A DNA stretch of 14,718 nt from Thiodiazotropha sp037384445 (GTDB lineage: Bacteria > Pseudomonadota > Gammaproteobacteria > Chromatiales > Chromatiaceae): NCBI GenBank assembly GCA_037384445.1, contig JARRNY010000058.1:1-14718 (forward strand), given 5' to 3'. The notes beneath the pieces are model-generated. The model made no database searches. It was not told the origin of the DNA and worked only from the letters and a program-made list of their open reading frames with translations. Position 1 is the stretch's first letter; every line of letters begins with the position of its first letter. The translations under genes and the position numbers were made by a program. Shown here piece after piece: positions 1-8,752 of the stretch.

Positions 1-516
1 AGTCCCGCAAGGGAAATTCCAATCACAATTATTTATCGTGTTTTTTGTTCATTTGGATGGAATCGGCCTGCAAAAATAATCTTATGTCGATCTTATTCCA
101 CGCCTGTAAAAAAGAGTCGGTATTTTTTATTTTTATTCAGATTGCATAAGCATTCTTCTCAGTAATAAATGCGTTTATAGGTCCGGTTTGGTTCGATTTT
201 TTTAAAAGGAGTGAAAGATTCGTAATACCAAACCCAGGTCAGGGATAGATATCTGTACTGACTCTTATGGACGGGGTCTGGCCGACATAAAACAGATTGA
301 TCGAAAAGAGGGGGCAGGCAATATCTCGACTAATCTTCCATGGTCATGCATTAATTTATCAGCTGTAAGCTGTTGACGTTATGCTGACGGTGAAACCGGG
401 AGTCTGGGGGGCGGCTTTCGGTGCTTGAAATGGTGTAAGGCATTTATGCAGAGATGCTGTAACACTTGTCCGCCCTTTGCTATTCCGGCCGGGTGGCAAC
501 AGTGTCTGCTTGGGGC
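1..516. other. AT-rich stretch with no supported gene
   Basis: I see no convincing gene here. The first ~350 bases are clearly richer in A and T than the flanking genes, with several T runs (for example around 41-46, 123-137 and 196-203). A good Shine-Dalgarno-like AAAGGAG lies at 205-211, but no ATG, GTG or TTG follows at a useful distance with an open frame: the nearby GTG at 211 stops after four codons. A small inverted repeat, CAGCT/AGCTG, sits at 360-372. The right part (about 377-516) is the 3' flank of the minus-strand cysteine-cluster pseudogene. No tRNA, rRNA or clear intrinsic terminator was recognised. Confidence 0.6.
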
Positions 517-796
517 TCAGGCTCCCCAGGTCTTGAAGCGTTTTTTGCAGTATTTCAAAAGTTCGGTGTAGTTGTGGAAGTGAAGTTTGAAGCTCGCTTC
601 GGCGGGGGCGTCGAACTCGCACCAGTCGTTGTCGTAGTCGCGGGCCGTCTTCGTCCTGGTAGATCTCCACATGCTCATGGGAGACCTGCCACAGCAGGTG
701 TTCGAAGTCCGATTTTGATCTAGGCGCTTCGCCGATCGCCTCGGTGGTATAGGTACAACACTTTGAGTTGATACAACGGCTGCACTTGCCTTCCAT
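517..796 (-). pseudogene. YkgJ-like cysteine-cluster protein, broken by an internal deletion/frameshift
   Basis: The reading frame starts at the ATG ending at 796, behind a good GGAG site, and gives an N-terminus with the cysteine cluster CSRCINSKCC and the stretch HLLWQVSHEHVEIYQDEDG. At about 639-646 the homology jumps to another frame, which continues as RDYDNDWCEFDAPAE and ends KYCKKRFKTWGA with a stop at 517-519. From memory of the CxxCxxCC (PF03692) family, about 30 residues normally lie between these parts, including a second cysteine motif (Cys-x-His-Leu, Gly-x-Cys-x-Ile-Tyr, Arg-Pro-x-x-Cys-Arg). They are missing here, and the frame change fits a deletion of a length equal to 2 modulo 3. 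If translated as is, the first frame runs on to 359 as an unrelated tail (145 residues). The gene starts 3 bases after the rhlB stop, so it was probably cotranscribed. Family members are thought to bind a metal or Fe-S cluster; the function is not established. Confidence 0.75.
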
Positions 797-799
797 CGC

Positions 800-2158
800 C
801 TACTCCGTGCCGCTGCTCTGGGGTGGTTTGGGTCCGCTCCGCCGGCGCCGACGTTTCTGCGGTGCCCCGCCCTCCTTGGGCTTGTGGGATTTGTGGTGGC
901 CCTTGCCATGAGCCTTGTGTCCATCCTTACCGCGATGGGGTTGGCGCGAACCCTTCTCCGGATAGATGCGGCTCTTGGGATCGACCTCGGCCAGTAGGGC
1001 CGGGTCCACCGTCTGGGTGGGCACGGGATGACCGACATAGACCTCGATATCGGGCAGGGAGAAGGCGTAGGTCTCACAGGCAAAACTGATGGCGTCACCG
1101 CTGGCGCCGGCACGGGCGGTGCGGCCGATGCGGTGGACATAGTCCTCGGCGTCTTCCGGCAGGTCGTAGTTGATGACGTGGGAGATGGCGGGGATGTGCA
1201 GGCCGCGGGCCGCCACATCGGTGGCGACCAGCACCGGCAGTTCGCCATCCTGGAATCTTTTCAGCAGGCTGAGGCGCTTCTTCTGCGGCACATCGCCGGA
1301 GAGTACGGCGGTATCGATGCCGTTGCCCTGCAGGAAACCCCAGACCCGGTCGGCCGCCCGTTTGGTGTTGACGAAGACGATAATGCGGGCATCGGTAAAG
1401 CCTTTGATGAGACCGATCAACAGCGGGATCTTCTCCTCGTTGGCGGTCATGTAGCAGGTCTCGGTGATCTGCTCTGCGGTCACCTGCTCCGGCGCGACCT
1501 CGATGCTCTCGGGATTGTTCATGTGCTCGTAAGCGAGCTCCTTCACCCGGTAGGAGAGGGTGGCGGAGAAGAGCATGCCGAGGCGTTTGTCGGGTGGCGG
1601 ACAGCGCCGCATCATGTAGCGGATGTCTTTGATGAAGCCGAGATCGAACATACGGTCCGCCTCGTCCAGCACCAGCACCTGGATCTCGTTCAGGTCGTAG
1701 ACGTGCTGCTTGTAGTAGTCAATCAGGCGTCCCGGTGTGCCGATCAGGATATCGACCCCATCCTCCAGCTGTTGACGCTGCTTGTCGTAGGCGGTGCCGC
1801 CGAAGACCGCCACCGAGGTGAACCCGGTATGTCGGGTCAGGGCCTGGGCATCGTTGTAGATCTGTACCGCCAGCTCACGGGTCGGCGCCAGGATCAGGGC
1901 GCGGGGCTGGTTGGGCCTGCGTTTCTCGTTCGCCGGATTCTGCAGCAAGTGATGCAGGGTGGCGATGAGAAAGGCGGCGGTCTTGCCGGTGCCGGTCTGG
2001 GCCTGGCCGGCCAGATCCCGTCCCGCCAGCAGGATAGGTAGGGTTTCAGCCTGGATGGGGGTGCAGTATTCGAACCCCGCCTCTTTGATCCCCTGGAGGA
2101 TGGGTTCGTCGAGATCGAAGCTGTCGAAACGTATATCGGTTAAGTGTTTATCGCTCAT
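800..2158 (-). CDS. rhlB: ATP-dependent RNA helicase RhlB (DEAD-box)
   Basis: This is a 452-residue DEAD-box RNA helicase. In E. coli RhlB unwinds structured RNA for the RNase E degradosome. Motifs in order: Q motif with Gln36, AQTGTGKT (53-60, Walker A), PTRELA (92-97), DEAD (165-168), SAT (198-200), ARGLHIP (318-324) and HRIGRTAR (342-349). The His in ARGLHIP, the GFIKDIR stretch after DEAD and SATLSYRVKELA are features I know from E. coli RhlB and separate it from RhlE, SrmB and DeaD. The C-terminal tail from about 400 is rich in Lys, His and Arg, is probably disordered, and could bind RNA. I start it at the ATG at 2158 because the family begins MSxxHLT; a TTG at 2167 would add three residues. 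No strong ribosome site precedes either start: an AGGGGG lies 24 bases from the ATG and 15 from the TTG. It is transcribed divergently from rlmH. Confidence 0.93.
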   Translation of the reverse strand: MSDKHLTDIRFDSFDLDEPILQGIKEAGFEYCTPIQAETLPILLAGRDLAGQAQTGTGKTAAFLIATLHHLLQNPANEKRRPNQPRALILAPTRELAVQIYNDAQALTRHTGFTSVAVFGGTAYDKQRQQLEDGVDILIGTPGRLIDYYKQHVYDLNEIQVLVLDEADRMFDLGFIKDIRYMMRRCPPPDKRLGMLFSATLSYRVKELAYEHMNNPESIEVAPEQVTAEQITETCYMTANEEKIPLLIGLIKGFTDARIIVFVNTKRAADRVWGFLQGNGIDTAVLSGDVPQKKRLSLLKRFQDGELPVLVATDVAARGLHIPAISHVINYDLPEDAEDYVHRIGRTARAGASGDAISFACETYAFSLPDIEVYVGHPVPTQTVDPALLAEVDPKSRIYPEKGSRQPHRGKDGHKAHGKGHHKSHKPKEGGAPQKRRRRRSGPKPPQSSGTE

Positions 2159-2300
2159 GGCGGGCAAGGATACATCAATATTCCCCCTACGTGGCTATCA
2201 ATAGTGACATTCGGGTCATGAGAGGCCGATTTGGGCGTAGTGAGACCTCCGCCATTTGCCGCCGGCACACAAGGTGAGAATATCCCGTACAATCCCTCGC
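2159..2300. promoter_or_regulatory. Divergent promoter region between rhlB and rlmH
   Basis: The two genes point away from each other, so promoters for both strands must lie here or inside the genes. For rlmH a plausible -10 box, TACAAT, sits at 2289-2294, only six bases before the ATG, but no good -35 is visible at 16-18 bases. For rhlB the minus strand shows TTGATA followed 15 bases later by TATTGA, which is weak. The existence of promoters is inferred from gene orientation; the individual boxes are tentative. Confidence 0.35.
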
Positions 2301-2774
2301 ATGAATATTTATCTGATCTCGGTGGGAAACCGTATGCCGCGCTGGGTGGTGGAGGGCTACGAGGAGTATGCCAAGCGACTGCCCGGCGAGTGCGCGTTGC
2401 AACTGGTCGAGATTGCGCCGGGGCATCGGGGTAAAAACGCCGACACGGCGCGTACTCTGCGCGACGAGGGAGAGCGCATGCTCAAGGCGGTACCCAAAGG
2501 TTGCCGCATCGTTGCGCTGGATGTGCTCGGTCGGGCGTGGAGTACGGAACAGTTGTCTGAGACGCTGGCGCAGTGGATGGCCGATGGCCCGGATCTGGCC
2601 CTGCTGGTGGGAGGTCCGGAGGGGCTGGCACCCGCTTGCCGGGAGGCGGCGGAGCGGAGCTGGTCGCTGTCGCCGCTGACGATGCCCCACCCGCTGGTGC
2701 GGGTAGTGGTGGCGGAGCAGCTCTACCGGGCCTGGAGTCTGCTGCGTAACCATCCCTACCATCGGGCGGGCTGA
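2301..2774 (+). CDS. rlmH: 23S rRNA (pseudouridine-1915-N3) methyltransferase RlmH
   Basis: This 157-residue protein matches the SPOUT-class RlmH family, which uses S-adenosylmethionine to methylate pseudouridine 1915 in helix 69 of 23S rRNA on assembled ribosomes. Visible signatures are the N-terminal ISVGNRMPRWV (6-16), the SAM-binding loop LLVGGPEGL (101-109), and the C-terminal knot segment with LSPLTMPHPLVR (123-134) and EQLYRAWSLL followed by HPYHR (139-155). The length is normal for the family. I chose the ATG at 2301 because the family starts just before the LISVG strand; the frame is open upstream to a TTG at 2256. There is no Shine-Dalgarno sequence next to the ATG. The stop overlaps the next start by one base (TGATG), so maf is probably translationally coupled. 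E. coli has rlmH elsewhere, so its place ahead of maf-rng is a lineage arrangement. Confidence 0.95.
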   Translation: MNIYLISVGNRMPRWVVEGYEEYAKRLPGECALQLVEIAPGHRGKNADTARTLRDEGERMLKAVPKGCRIVALDVLGRAWSTEQLSETLAQWMADGPDLALLVGGPEGLAPACREAAERSWSLSPLTMPHPLVRVVVAEQLYRAWSLLRNHPYHRAG

Positions 2775-3376
2775 TGCGGCCACGGGTCTATCTCGCTTCC
2801 CGTTCGCCGCGCCGGCGCGAGTTGCTGCACCAGATCGGCGTGGCGCATCGGCTGCTCGATATCGAGGTGGATGAGCGGGTGCGCGAAGGGGAATCTCCAT
2901 CCGACTATGTGCTACGGGTGTCACAGGACAAGGCCGTAGCCGGGCTGGAAGCCTGTCATGGGACTGCAAAGTTGCCGGTGCTGGCCGCTGATACCTGTGT
3001 GGTGACGGATAACCAAATGCTCGGCAAGCCTGCCGACCGGGAGGAGGGGCTGTGGATGCTGCGTCGTCTCTCGGGTTCGACCCATCGTGTCTATACTGCA
3101 GTGGCCCTCGACAATGGGCGTCTGGCGACCCGGCTCAGCGTCAGCGAGGTCAGCTTCCGCCCGCTGAGCGAGGCTGAGATAGCGGCCTACTGGGCCAGCG
3201 GCGAGCCAGCCGATAAGGCGGGCGGCTATGCGATCCAGGGGCTGGCGGCCCAGTTTATCCGCCAACTGCGGGGCAGCTATTCGGGGGTCATGGGCTTGCC
3301 TCTGTTCGAGACCGCCGAACTCCTTGCGGAGGCGGGAATCGAACTACTCACTGATGACGAAAAAATAACAAACTGA
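2774..3376 (+). CDS. maf: Maf/YhdE-type nucleoside triphosphate pyrophosphatase (dTTP/UTP)
   Basis: This 200-residue Maf-family protein hydrolyses nucleoside triphosphates to monophosphates and pyrophosphate, and is thought to keep non-canonical nucleotides out of nucleic acids. Family signatures seen: LASRSPRRRELL (7-18), LAADTCVV with the likely catalytic Asp73 (70-77), LGKPAD (83-88), LSGSTHRVYT (99-108), GEPADKAGGYAIQG (143-156) and GSYSGVMGLPL (167-177). The GEPxDKAGGYAIQG form and the place just before rng both match the YhdE branch, whose E. coli member acts on dTTP and UTP; that specificity is inferred by family. Some Maf proteins have been linked to septum inhibition. The start codon overlaps the rlmH stop by one base, and rng follows after 17 bases. 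Confidence 0.93.
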   Translation: MRPRVYLASRSPRRRELLHQIGVAHRLLDIEVDERVREGESPSDYVLRVSQDKAVAGLEACHGTAKLPVLAADTCVVTDNQMLGKPADREEGLWMLRRLSGSTHRVYTAVALDNGRLATRLSVSEVSFRPLSEAEIAAYWASGEPADKAGGYAIQGLAAQFIRQLRGSYSGVMGLPLFETAELLAEAGIELLTDDEKITN

Positions 3377-3393
3377 AATAACGCGAAGGATGT

Positions 3394-4848
3394 ATGAGCG
3401 AAGAGATTCTAATTAATGTCACCCCGCCGGAAACCCGCGTGGCCGTGATCGAAAACGGTGTGGTGCAGGAGATCATCATAGAACGCTCCGGTAAGCGGGG
3501 GCTGGTGGGCAATATCTATCGCGGCAAGGTCTGCCGGGTGCTGCCGGGGATGCAGGCGGCCTTTGTCGATGTGGGGTTGGAGCGGGCAGCCTTTCTGCAT
3601 GTCTCTGATATCAGCCCCAGCGGGGACGCGCCGAAGACCGATAACATCTACGAGCTGTTGCGCGAGGGGCAGTCGGTGATCGTGCAGGTGCTGAAGGATC
3701 CGCTCGGCAGCAAAGGGGCAAGGCTCACCACCAACATTTCGATCCCCTCGCGTCATCTGGTCTTTATGCCGTCGCTGGGCAATATGGGTATCTCCCAGCG
3801 TATCGAGGCGGAAGACGAGCGTCAGCGTCTGCGCGAGCTGCTCAACCAGGTGGCCGAGACGGGAGAGATCACCGGCGGCTATATCGCCCGCACCGCCGCC
3901 GAGGGGGTCGACGAGGCCTCCCTGAAGGCGGATATGCGTTTCCTGGCCCGGCTCTGGGCTTCGATCCAGGAGCGCAGCAAAGTGGCCGAGGGGATCGAGC
4001 TGATCCATGAGGATCTTTCACTGCCCCTGCGCTCCCTGCGCGACCTGGTGGGCCCCGACGTGGAGAGAGTGCGCCTCGACTCCAAGGAGACTCACCAGAA
4101 GGCGATAGCCTTCGCGCAGAAGTTCATTCCCGACATCAAACACCGCATCGAGTACTACCCGGGCGAGCGTCCCCTGTTCGATCTCTACGGGGTGGAGGAC
4201 GAGATTCAGAAGGCCCTGGAGCGCAAGGTCTCGCTCAAATCCGGCGGCCACCTGGTGATCGACCAGACCGAGGCGATGACCACCATCGACGTCAACACCG
4301 GCGCCTTCGTCGGACATCGCAACCTGGAAGAGACCATCTTCAAGACCAACCTGGAGGCGGCGCAGGCGATCTGCCGCCAGCTGCGGCTGCGCAACCTGGG
4401 TGGCATCATCATCATCGACTTTATCGATATGCTCGACCCGGAGCATCGCCGTCAGGTGTTGCGCGCGCTGGAGAAGTGCCTGGCCCACGACCACGCCCGC
4501 ACCCATATCACCGAGGTCTCCTCCCTCGGGCTGGTGGAGATGACCCGCAAACGCATCCGCGAATCCCTCGAACATGTGCTGTGCGAACCCTGCCCCTGTT
4601 GTGCCGGGCGTGGTTCGATCAAGACCGCCGAGACGACCTGCTACGAGATCTTCCGCGAGATACTGCGCGAGTCGCGCCAGTTCGATGTGGAGTCGTTGCT
4701 GGTGCTCGCCTCCCAGGAGGTGATCGACCGTCTGCTCGACGAGGAGTCTACCCACCTGGCTGAGCTGGAGCAGTTCATCGGTCATCCGATCAAGCTGCAG
4801 GCCGAACTGCTCTACAGCCAGGAGCACTACGACGTGGTGCTGGTATGA
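3394..4848 (+). CDS. rng: Ribonuclease G
   Basis: This 484-residue single-strand endoribonuclease of the RNase E/G family processes the 5' end of 16S rRNA and degrades some mRNAs. Its length and lack of a long C-terminal scaffold make it RNase G rather than RNase E. It shows the N-terminal MSEEILINVTPPETRVAVIE, the S1 RNA-binding domain (about 38-125, with GNIYRGKVCRVLPGMQAAFV), and the DNase I-like catalytic part. The latter includes MTTIDVNTGAFVGHRNL with Asp299 and GGIIIIDFIDML with Asp342, the expected Mg-binding pair. The Zn-link motif CPCC (400-403) is followed by AGRG. A ribosome site (GAAGGA, about 3384-3389) precedes the ATG. maf lies 17 bases upstream and yhdP 22 bases downstream, the same order as in E. 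coli (yhdE-rng-yhdP). Confidence 0.96.
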   Translation: MSEEILINVTPPETRVAVIENGVVQEIIIERSGKRGLVGNIYRGKVCRVLPGMQAAFVDVGLERAAFLHVSDISPSGDAPKTDNIYELLREGQSVIVQVLKDPLGSKGARLTTNISIPSRHLVFMPSLGNMGISQRIEAEDERQRLRELLNQVAETGEITGGYIARTAAEGVDEASLKADMRFLARLWASIQERSKVAEGIELIHEDLSLPLRSLRDLVGPDVERVRLDSKETHQKAIAFAQKFIPDIKHRIEYYPGERPLFDLYGVEDEIQKALERKVSLKSGGHLVIDQTEAMTTIDVNTGAFVGHRNLEETIFKTNLEAAQAICRQLRLRNLGGIIIIDFIDMLDPEHRRQVLRALEKCLAHDHARTHITEVSSLGLVEMTRKRIRESLEHVLCEPCPCCAGRGSIKTAETTCYEIFREILRESRQFDVESLLVLASQEVIDRLLDEESTHLAELEQFIGHPIKLQAELLYSQEHYDVVLV

Positions 4849-4870
4849 GATGTAGGGCCTGTTATCGCTG

Positions 4871-7800
4871 ATGTTGCACGTCGCCCGCTATCTGCACGGT
4901 AAGTTCTGGCTGGTCATGGCCTGGCTGACCATTGCACTGGCCCTGCTGCTTACCGGGGTGCGACTGTTCCTGCCTTTGCTCGATCTCGGCCCCTACAAGC
5001 AGGAGATCGAGCGCATCGTTGAGGCGGAGGCGGGCAAGCCGCTGAGCATCGGTCGCATGCAGGCGGAGCTTCATGGTTTTCGCTTGGCGCTCAAGTTCAC
5101 CAATGTGTCGCTGTTCGACAGTGAGGGCTCACCTCCGCTGGTGGAGGCGCGGGAGGTGCGGGTCGACATCGAGCTGCTCAGCTCACTGCTCAGCGGTGAG
5201 TTGAAACTGGGTGGCGGAGTGGTGGTCGGCACCCAGTTGCTGATCGAGCGCCATGAAGATGGTTCATTCTCACTGCAGGGGCTTACGGCAGGGGGCGGCG
5301 ATAATTCCAACGCGCTCGCAGGGGTCCTTCTGGGGCGCAGTCACCTGCGTCTGCACGATAGTGAGATCCTGCTCAAGAGCTCTCATCCGGGGACCCCGCT
5401 GTTGGAGCTGACGGGCGTGGCTGTCGATCTCATCAACGATGACGAGCACCACTCCTTCTCGGTCAAGGCCAAAATCGGGCGGCGGGGAGAGGAGGTGGTG
5501 CGCTTCATCGTCGACTTGCAGGAGGGCGAGAAACATTCCATGGCGGTTGATGGGAGTTTCTATCTCAAGTGTGACAATCTGCGTTTGGGAAAGCGTCTGG
5601 CCGAATGGATGCCGGCTGGCTACAGCATCCATCGCGGTACCCTGGGTGTCGAGCTCTGGGGTGATCTGCAGCGGGGGCAAGTAGAAAGGCTGCGCGGCAC
5701 TACCGAACTGGACGACGTTGAAGTGAGCGGCCCCGCTATCGAGACGCCCTTTCAATTGGAGCGTCTCGCCAGCCAGGTTGATTGGCAGCGAGAGAAGGGC
5801 GGCTGGCGAGTCGATCTCGATCGTTTGGTGCTGGTGCGTGCTGGCCAGCTTTGGCCACCCGGCCGTCTCAGTCTCGCCTGGCGATCGGACGAGGAGCGTG
5901 GTCGACTGTTTCGCATGGGGGCGGATTACCTCTCGCTCAAGGAGTTGAACGATTTTCTGGCGATTATCAAGCTGCCCAATCAGGAGCTGGGAGATGCGCT
6001 GCGCGGGCTCTCAGCGGACGGGCATCTGACCAAGTTTGGTTTCTCTCTTCTGCAGTTGCCGCAGGGGGAGCCGCAGTGGCATGTGGGTGGAGTCGTAGCG
6101 CGTTACTCCAACAAGCCCTGGCGTAGCGTGCCGGGGCTGTCCGGGCTACGGCTCAGTTTCGAGGGTAATCAGGTCGGAGGCTGGCTACGGCTCGATTCGT
6201 CCGATTTCAGCGTCAAGTTTCCCAAGCTGTTTCGCCAGTCGATCAACGCGCGGCGTCTGGCGGGTGATTTTCAATGGCGTTTCGATACGCAGTCCGGTCT
6301 TCATCTCAACACTGACCGCCTGGAGATGCGCAATGACGATGTGGAGACCCTGTCGCGTATCCGTCTCAACGTCCCGCTCAGTGGTACGGGTCTCTTTGTC
6401 GACATGCAGTCCGACTTCTGGAATGGCGATGGTTCGCGCAAGAGCGACTACCTGCCGGTGGGTATCATGCCAGACGCGCTGGTCCACTGGCTCGACCGGT
6501 CGGTGGTGAGCGGCCATGTCAATGCCGGCTCCTTTCTGCTCTACGGTCCGCTGAAGAAGTTTCCGTTTCATGAACAAGAGGGGCGTTTCGAAGTCTGGTT
6601 CGGGGTTGAGGATCTGGTGCTCGATTACCATCAGGGTTGGCCGCCTATCGAACAGGGCACAGCTGAGGCCTTCTTCGTCAATAACAGTCTGCAGGTCACG
6701 CTTCAGGACGGGATGCTGCTGGGTAATCGACTGCAAAACGCGCATGCCCGTATCCGTGAGCTCAAGGGTGCGGCCCCGGTGGAGATCGATGGCGAAATCA
6801 GCGGTTCGTTTCGGGAGATGCTTGCGTTGCTGAGCGAGACGCCTTTGAAGGAGCGCTTTGCCCCTTTTGTCGATGCTGTCGAGGTGGAGGGCGAGGCTGT
6901 CACCCAGATCAGCTTGGCGATACCGCTGAAAAAGAAAGATAGTCTGAAGGTGGACGGCAAGCTCTCCCTGCTGGGGGCGGACATGCTGATCAAGTTGGCT
7001 GATCTGAATGTCAAAGACATCAGGGGTGATCTGAGCTTTGACGAAAAGCAGGTCAGTGCCAACAAACTGAAGGCGGAGTTGATGGGCCACCCGGTGACGG
7101 TCGACATCACGCCCAGATTGACCAAGCATGGGCGCTGGACCCGTATCTCAACCAGTCTGGGCGTCACGCCGCAGGAGATCTCTCAGCAATTCCCCGGTTG
7201 GTGGTTGCCGCCGATGCAGGGAGAGGCCGAGGGTAAGGTCACACTGGATATCGCCCATCATTCGAGCCGGGTGCCTGTCCGCTTGCGTGCGGTCTCCAAC
7301 CTGCGTGGGCTGTCGGTGAACCTGCCGGAGCCAATGCGAAAGCGCCGCTCGAGCAACAGGAAGATGGATCTCACCGTCGATTTCCGTAGTGATCACAAGA
7401 CCGATCTGCATCTGCATTACGGTAAGCAGGTTAATGCGCTGGTTCGAGTGCCGGCTGGTACTCAGGATCCCCTGATGGCCGGGATCGCATTTTCGCGTGA
7501 CCCCGAACTGCCTAAATCGGGTCGTGGATACCGCTTTATCGGCAGCCTGGATAAACTCAATGGTGATCAATGGCTCGCGTGGCTGGGAAGCAATGCGGGT
7601 GAGAGCAGTGGTCCGACGCCGATTGAGGTCGATCTGAAGGTTCGTCGCCTGAAGATAGCCGGCATTGAGTCTGCCGATACCGATTTCACCGTGCGCAATT
7701 TTGCCGATGGCTACCGGGTGGAATTGGAGTCGGAAGCAGCCAAAGGCATGATACAGGTGCCGGGTGACCTACAGAATCTGCCCCTGTTGGGACGCTTTGA

Positions 7801-8752
7801 CTACATCAAACTCAAGCTCGATGAACTCTCAGGCGTCATCAGTGGCACCGGTAAGGACAGTGACGCCCCAGTCGACTTCGATCCCCGCGATCTGCCGGCG
7901 TTGGATATGTCGGTGGATGCGCTCTATCTCAGCGACCAGAATCTCGGCAAGTCCCGCCTGGCCTGGCAGAAGGAGAAAGACGGCATCACCATCTCCCAGG
8001 TCAGCGTGGTTGGCGCGAAGCTTGATCTCAGCGGTCAGGGCTATTGGCGTCTGACCAACAAGGGGCACCTGACGTCGCTCAACCTGAAGGGGCATATTGT
8101 CAGCTTGGGTGAGCTGCAGGATGAGTTGGGCATGTCGAGCGGCATGAAGGATGCTCCTGCCGACATCAAGGCTGAACTCTACTGGCCTGTGTCACCACTC
8201 ATGATTGGGGCGGATAAGCTCTATGGCAGCATTTGGCTCAAGGTGGGTAAGGGGCAGGTGAAGGATGTCGATCCCGGGGTCGGGCGACTGATCGGTCTGT
8301 TCAGCCTCAACGCCTTGGGCAAGCGGCTGGCCCTCGACTTCAGAGACTTCTTCTCCGAAGGTCTCTCCTTTGATGGTATCGAAGGTAATTTCACTATTCA
8401 TGATGGGGTGGCGACCACCCAGGATCTGACCATGCGCAGTTCCTCTGCCCGTATTGAATTCAGCGGCGATACTGGCCTGGTAACCCGCACCTATGATCAA
8501 AAAGTGGTGGTCACTCCCCATCTCAGCGCCACCCTGCCCGTGGTGGGAGCGCTGGCGGTCAATCCCACTGTCGGTGTGGCGTTGGCGCTGACGCAAAAAC
8601 TGTTGGGTAAGCGGTTCGATAAGGTGGTGCAGCGAACCTATGAGGTGACCGGCAGCTGGGATGCGCCTGAGTTCAAACAGATCGGCAAGGTGCCGGTGAG
8701 CAATGACACCCGCGAGGCCGATATGGGTATAGATCTGCCCGGCCGCCCTTGA
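4871..8752 (+). CDS. yhdP: YhdP family AsmA-like inner-membrane protein, phospholipid transport
   Basis: This is a large (1293-residue) AsmA-like protein. Residues about 12-37 form one hydrophobic helix that anchors it in the inner membrane, and the long remainder would lie in the periplasm as beta-rich repeats. It begins like the AsmA family, with a helix followed by LGPYKQEIERIVEAEAGKPLSIG (about 38-60). It ends with the AsmA-like C-terminal region (about 1060-1280), including GKGQVKDVDPGVGRLIGLFS near 1126-1145, typical of YhdP. E. coli YhdP (1266 residues) forms a bridge that helps move phospholipids to the outer membrane, redundantly with TamB and YdbH. The placement between rng and tldD supports the call. 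The ATG at 4871 has only a weak ribosome site; a TTG follows directly. The frame has no break. Confidence 0.93.
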   Translation: MLHVARYLHGKFWLVMAWLTIALALLLTGVRLFLPLLDLGPYKQEIERIVEAEAGKPLSIGRMQAELHGFRLALKFTNVSLFDSEGSPPLVEAREVRVDIELLSSLLSGELKLGGGVVVGTQLLIERHEDGSFSLQGLTAGGGDNSNALAGVLLGRSHLRLHDSEILLKSSHPGTPLLELTGVAVDLINDDEHHSFSVKAKIGRRGEEVVRFIVDLQEGEKHSMAVDGSFYLKCDNLRLGKRLAEWMPAGYSIHRGTLGVELWGDLQRGQVERLRGTTELDDVEVSGPAIETPFQLERLASQVDWQREKGGWRVDLDRLVLVRAGQLWPPGRLSLAWRSDEERGRLFRMGADYLSLKELNDFLAIIKLPNQELGDALRGLSADGHLTKFGFSLLQLPQGEPQWHVGGVVARYSNKPWRSVPGLSGLRLSFEGNQVGGWLRLDSSDFSVKFPKLFRQSINARRLAGDFQWRFDTQSGLHLNTDRLEMRNDDVETLSRIRLNVPLSGTGLFVDMQSDFWNGDGSRKSDYLPVGIMPDALVHWLDRSVVSGHVNAGSFLLYGPLKKFPFHEQEGRFEVWFGVEDLVLDYHQGWPPIEQGTAEAFFVNNSLQVTLQDGMLLGNRLQNAHARIRELKGAAPVEIDGEISGSFREMLALLSETPLKERFAPFVDAVEVEGEAVTQISLAIPLKKKDSLKVDGKLSLLGADMLIKLADLNVKDIRGDLSFDEKQVSANKLKAELMGHPVTVDITPRLTKHGRWTRISTSLGVTPQEISQQFPGWWLPPMQGEAEGKVTLDIAHHSSRVPVRLRAVSNLRGLSVNLPEPMRKRRSSNRKMDLTVDFRSDHKTDLHLHYGKQVNALVRVPAGTQDPLMAGIAFSRDPELPKSGRGYRFIGSLDKLNGDQWLAWLGSNAGESSGPTPIEVDLKVRRLKIAGIESADTDFTVRNFADGYRVELESEAAKGMIQVPGDLQNLPLLGRFDYIKLKLDELSGVISGTGKDSDAPVDFDPRDLPALDMSVDALYLSDQNLGKSRLAWQKEKDGITISQVSVVGAKLDLSGQGYWRLTNKGHLTSLNLKGHIVSLGELQDELGMSSGMKDAPADIKAELYWPVSPLMIGADKLYGSIWLKVGKGQVKDVDPGVGRLIGLFSLNALGKRLALDFRDFFSEGLSFDGIEGNFTIHDGVATTQDLTMRSSSARIEFSGDTGLVTRTYDQKVVVTPHLSATLPVVGALAVNPTVGVALALTQKLLGKRFDKVVQRTYEVTGSWDAPEFKQIGKVPVSNDTREADMGIDLPGRP

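Noticed and set aside
1..15. TCCC-GCAA-GGGA hairpin at the left edge as the end of a structured RNA gene
   Set aside because: Only four base pairs are visible and the window cuts it off, so no RNA family can be assigned.
84..149. Short hydrophobic 21-codon frame starting ATG near 84
   Set aside because: No Shine-Dalgarno sequence precedes it and the hydrophobic residues follow from the T-rich DNA.
1028..2041. 337-codon plus-strand frame opposite rhlB
   Set aside because: The minus strand carries every DEAD-box motif; the plus-strand product is low in complexity and matches nothing I know. It is an antisense shadow in GC-rich DNA.
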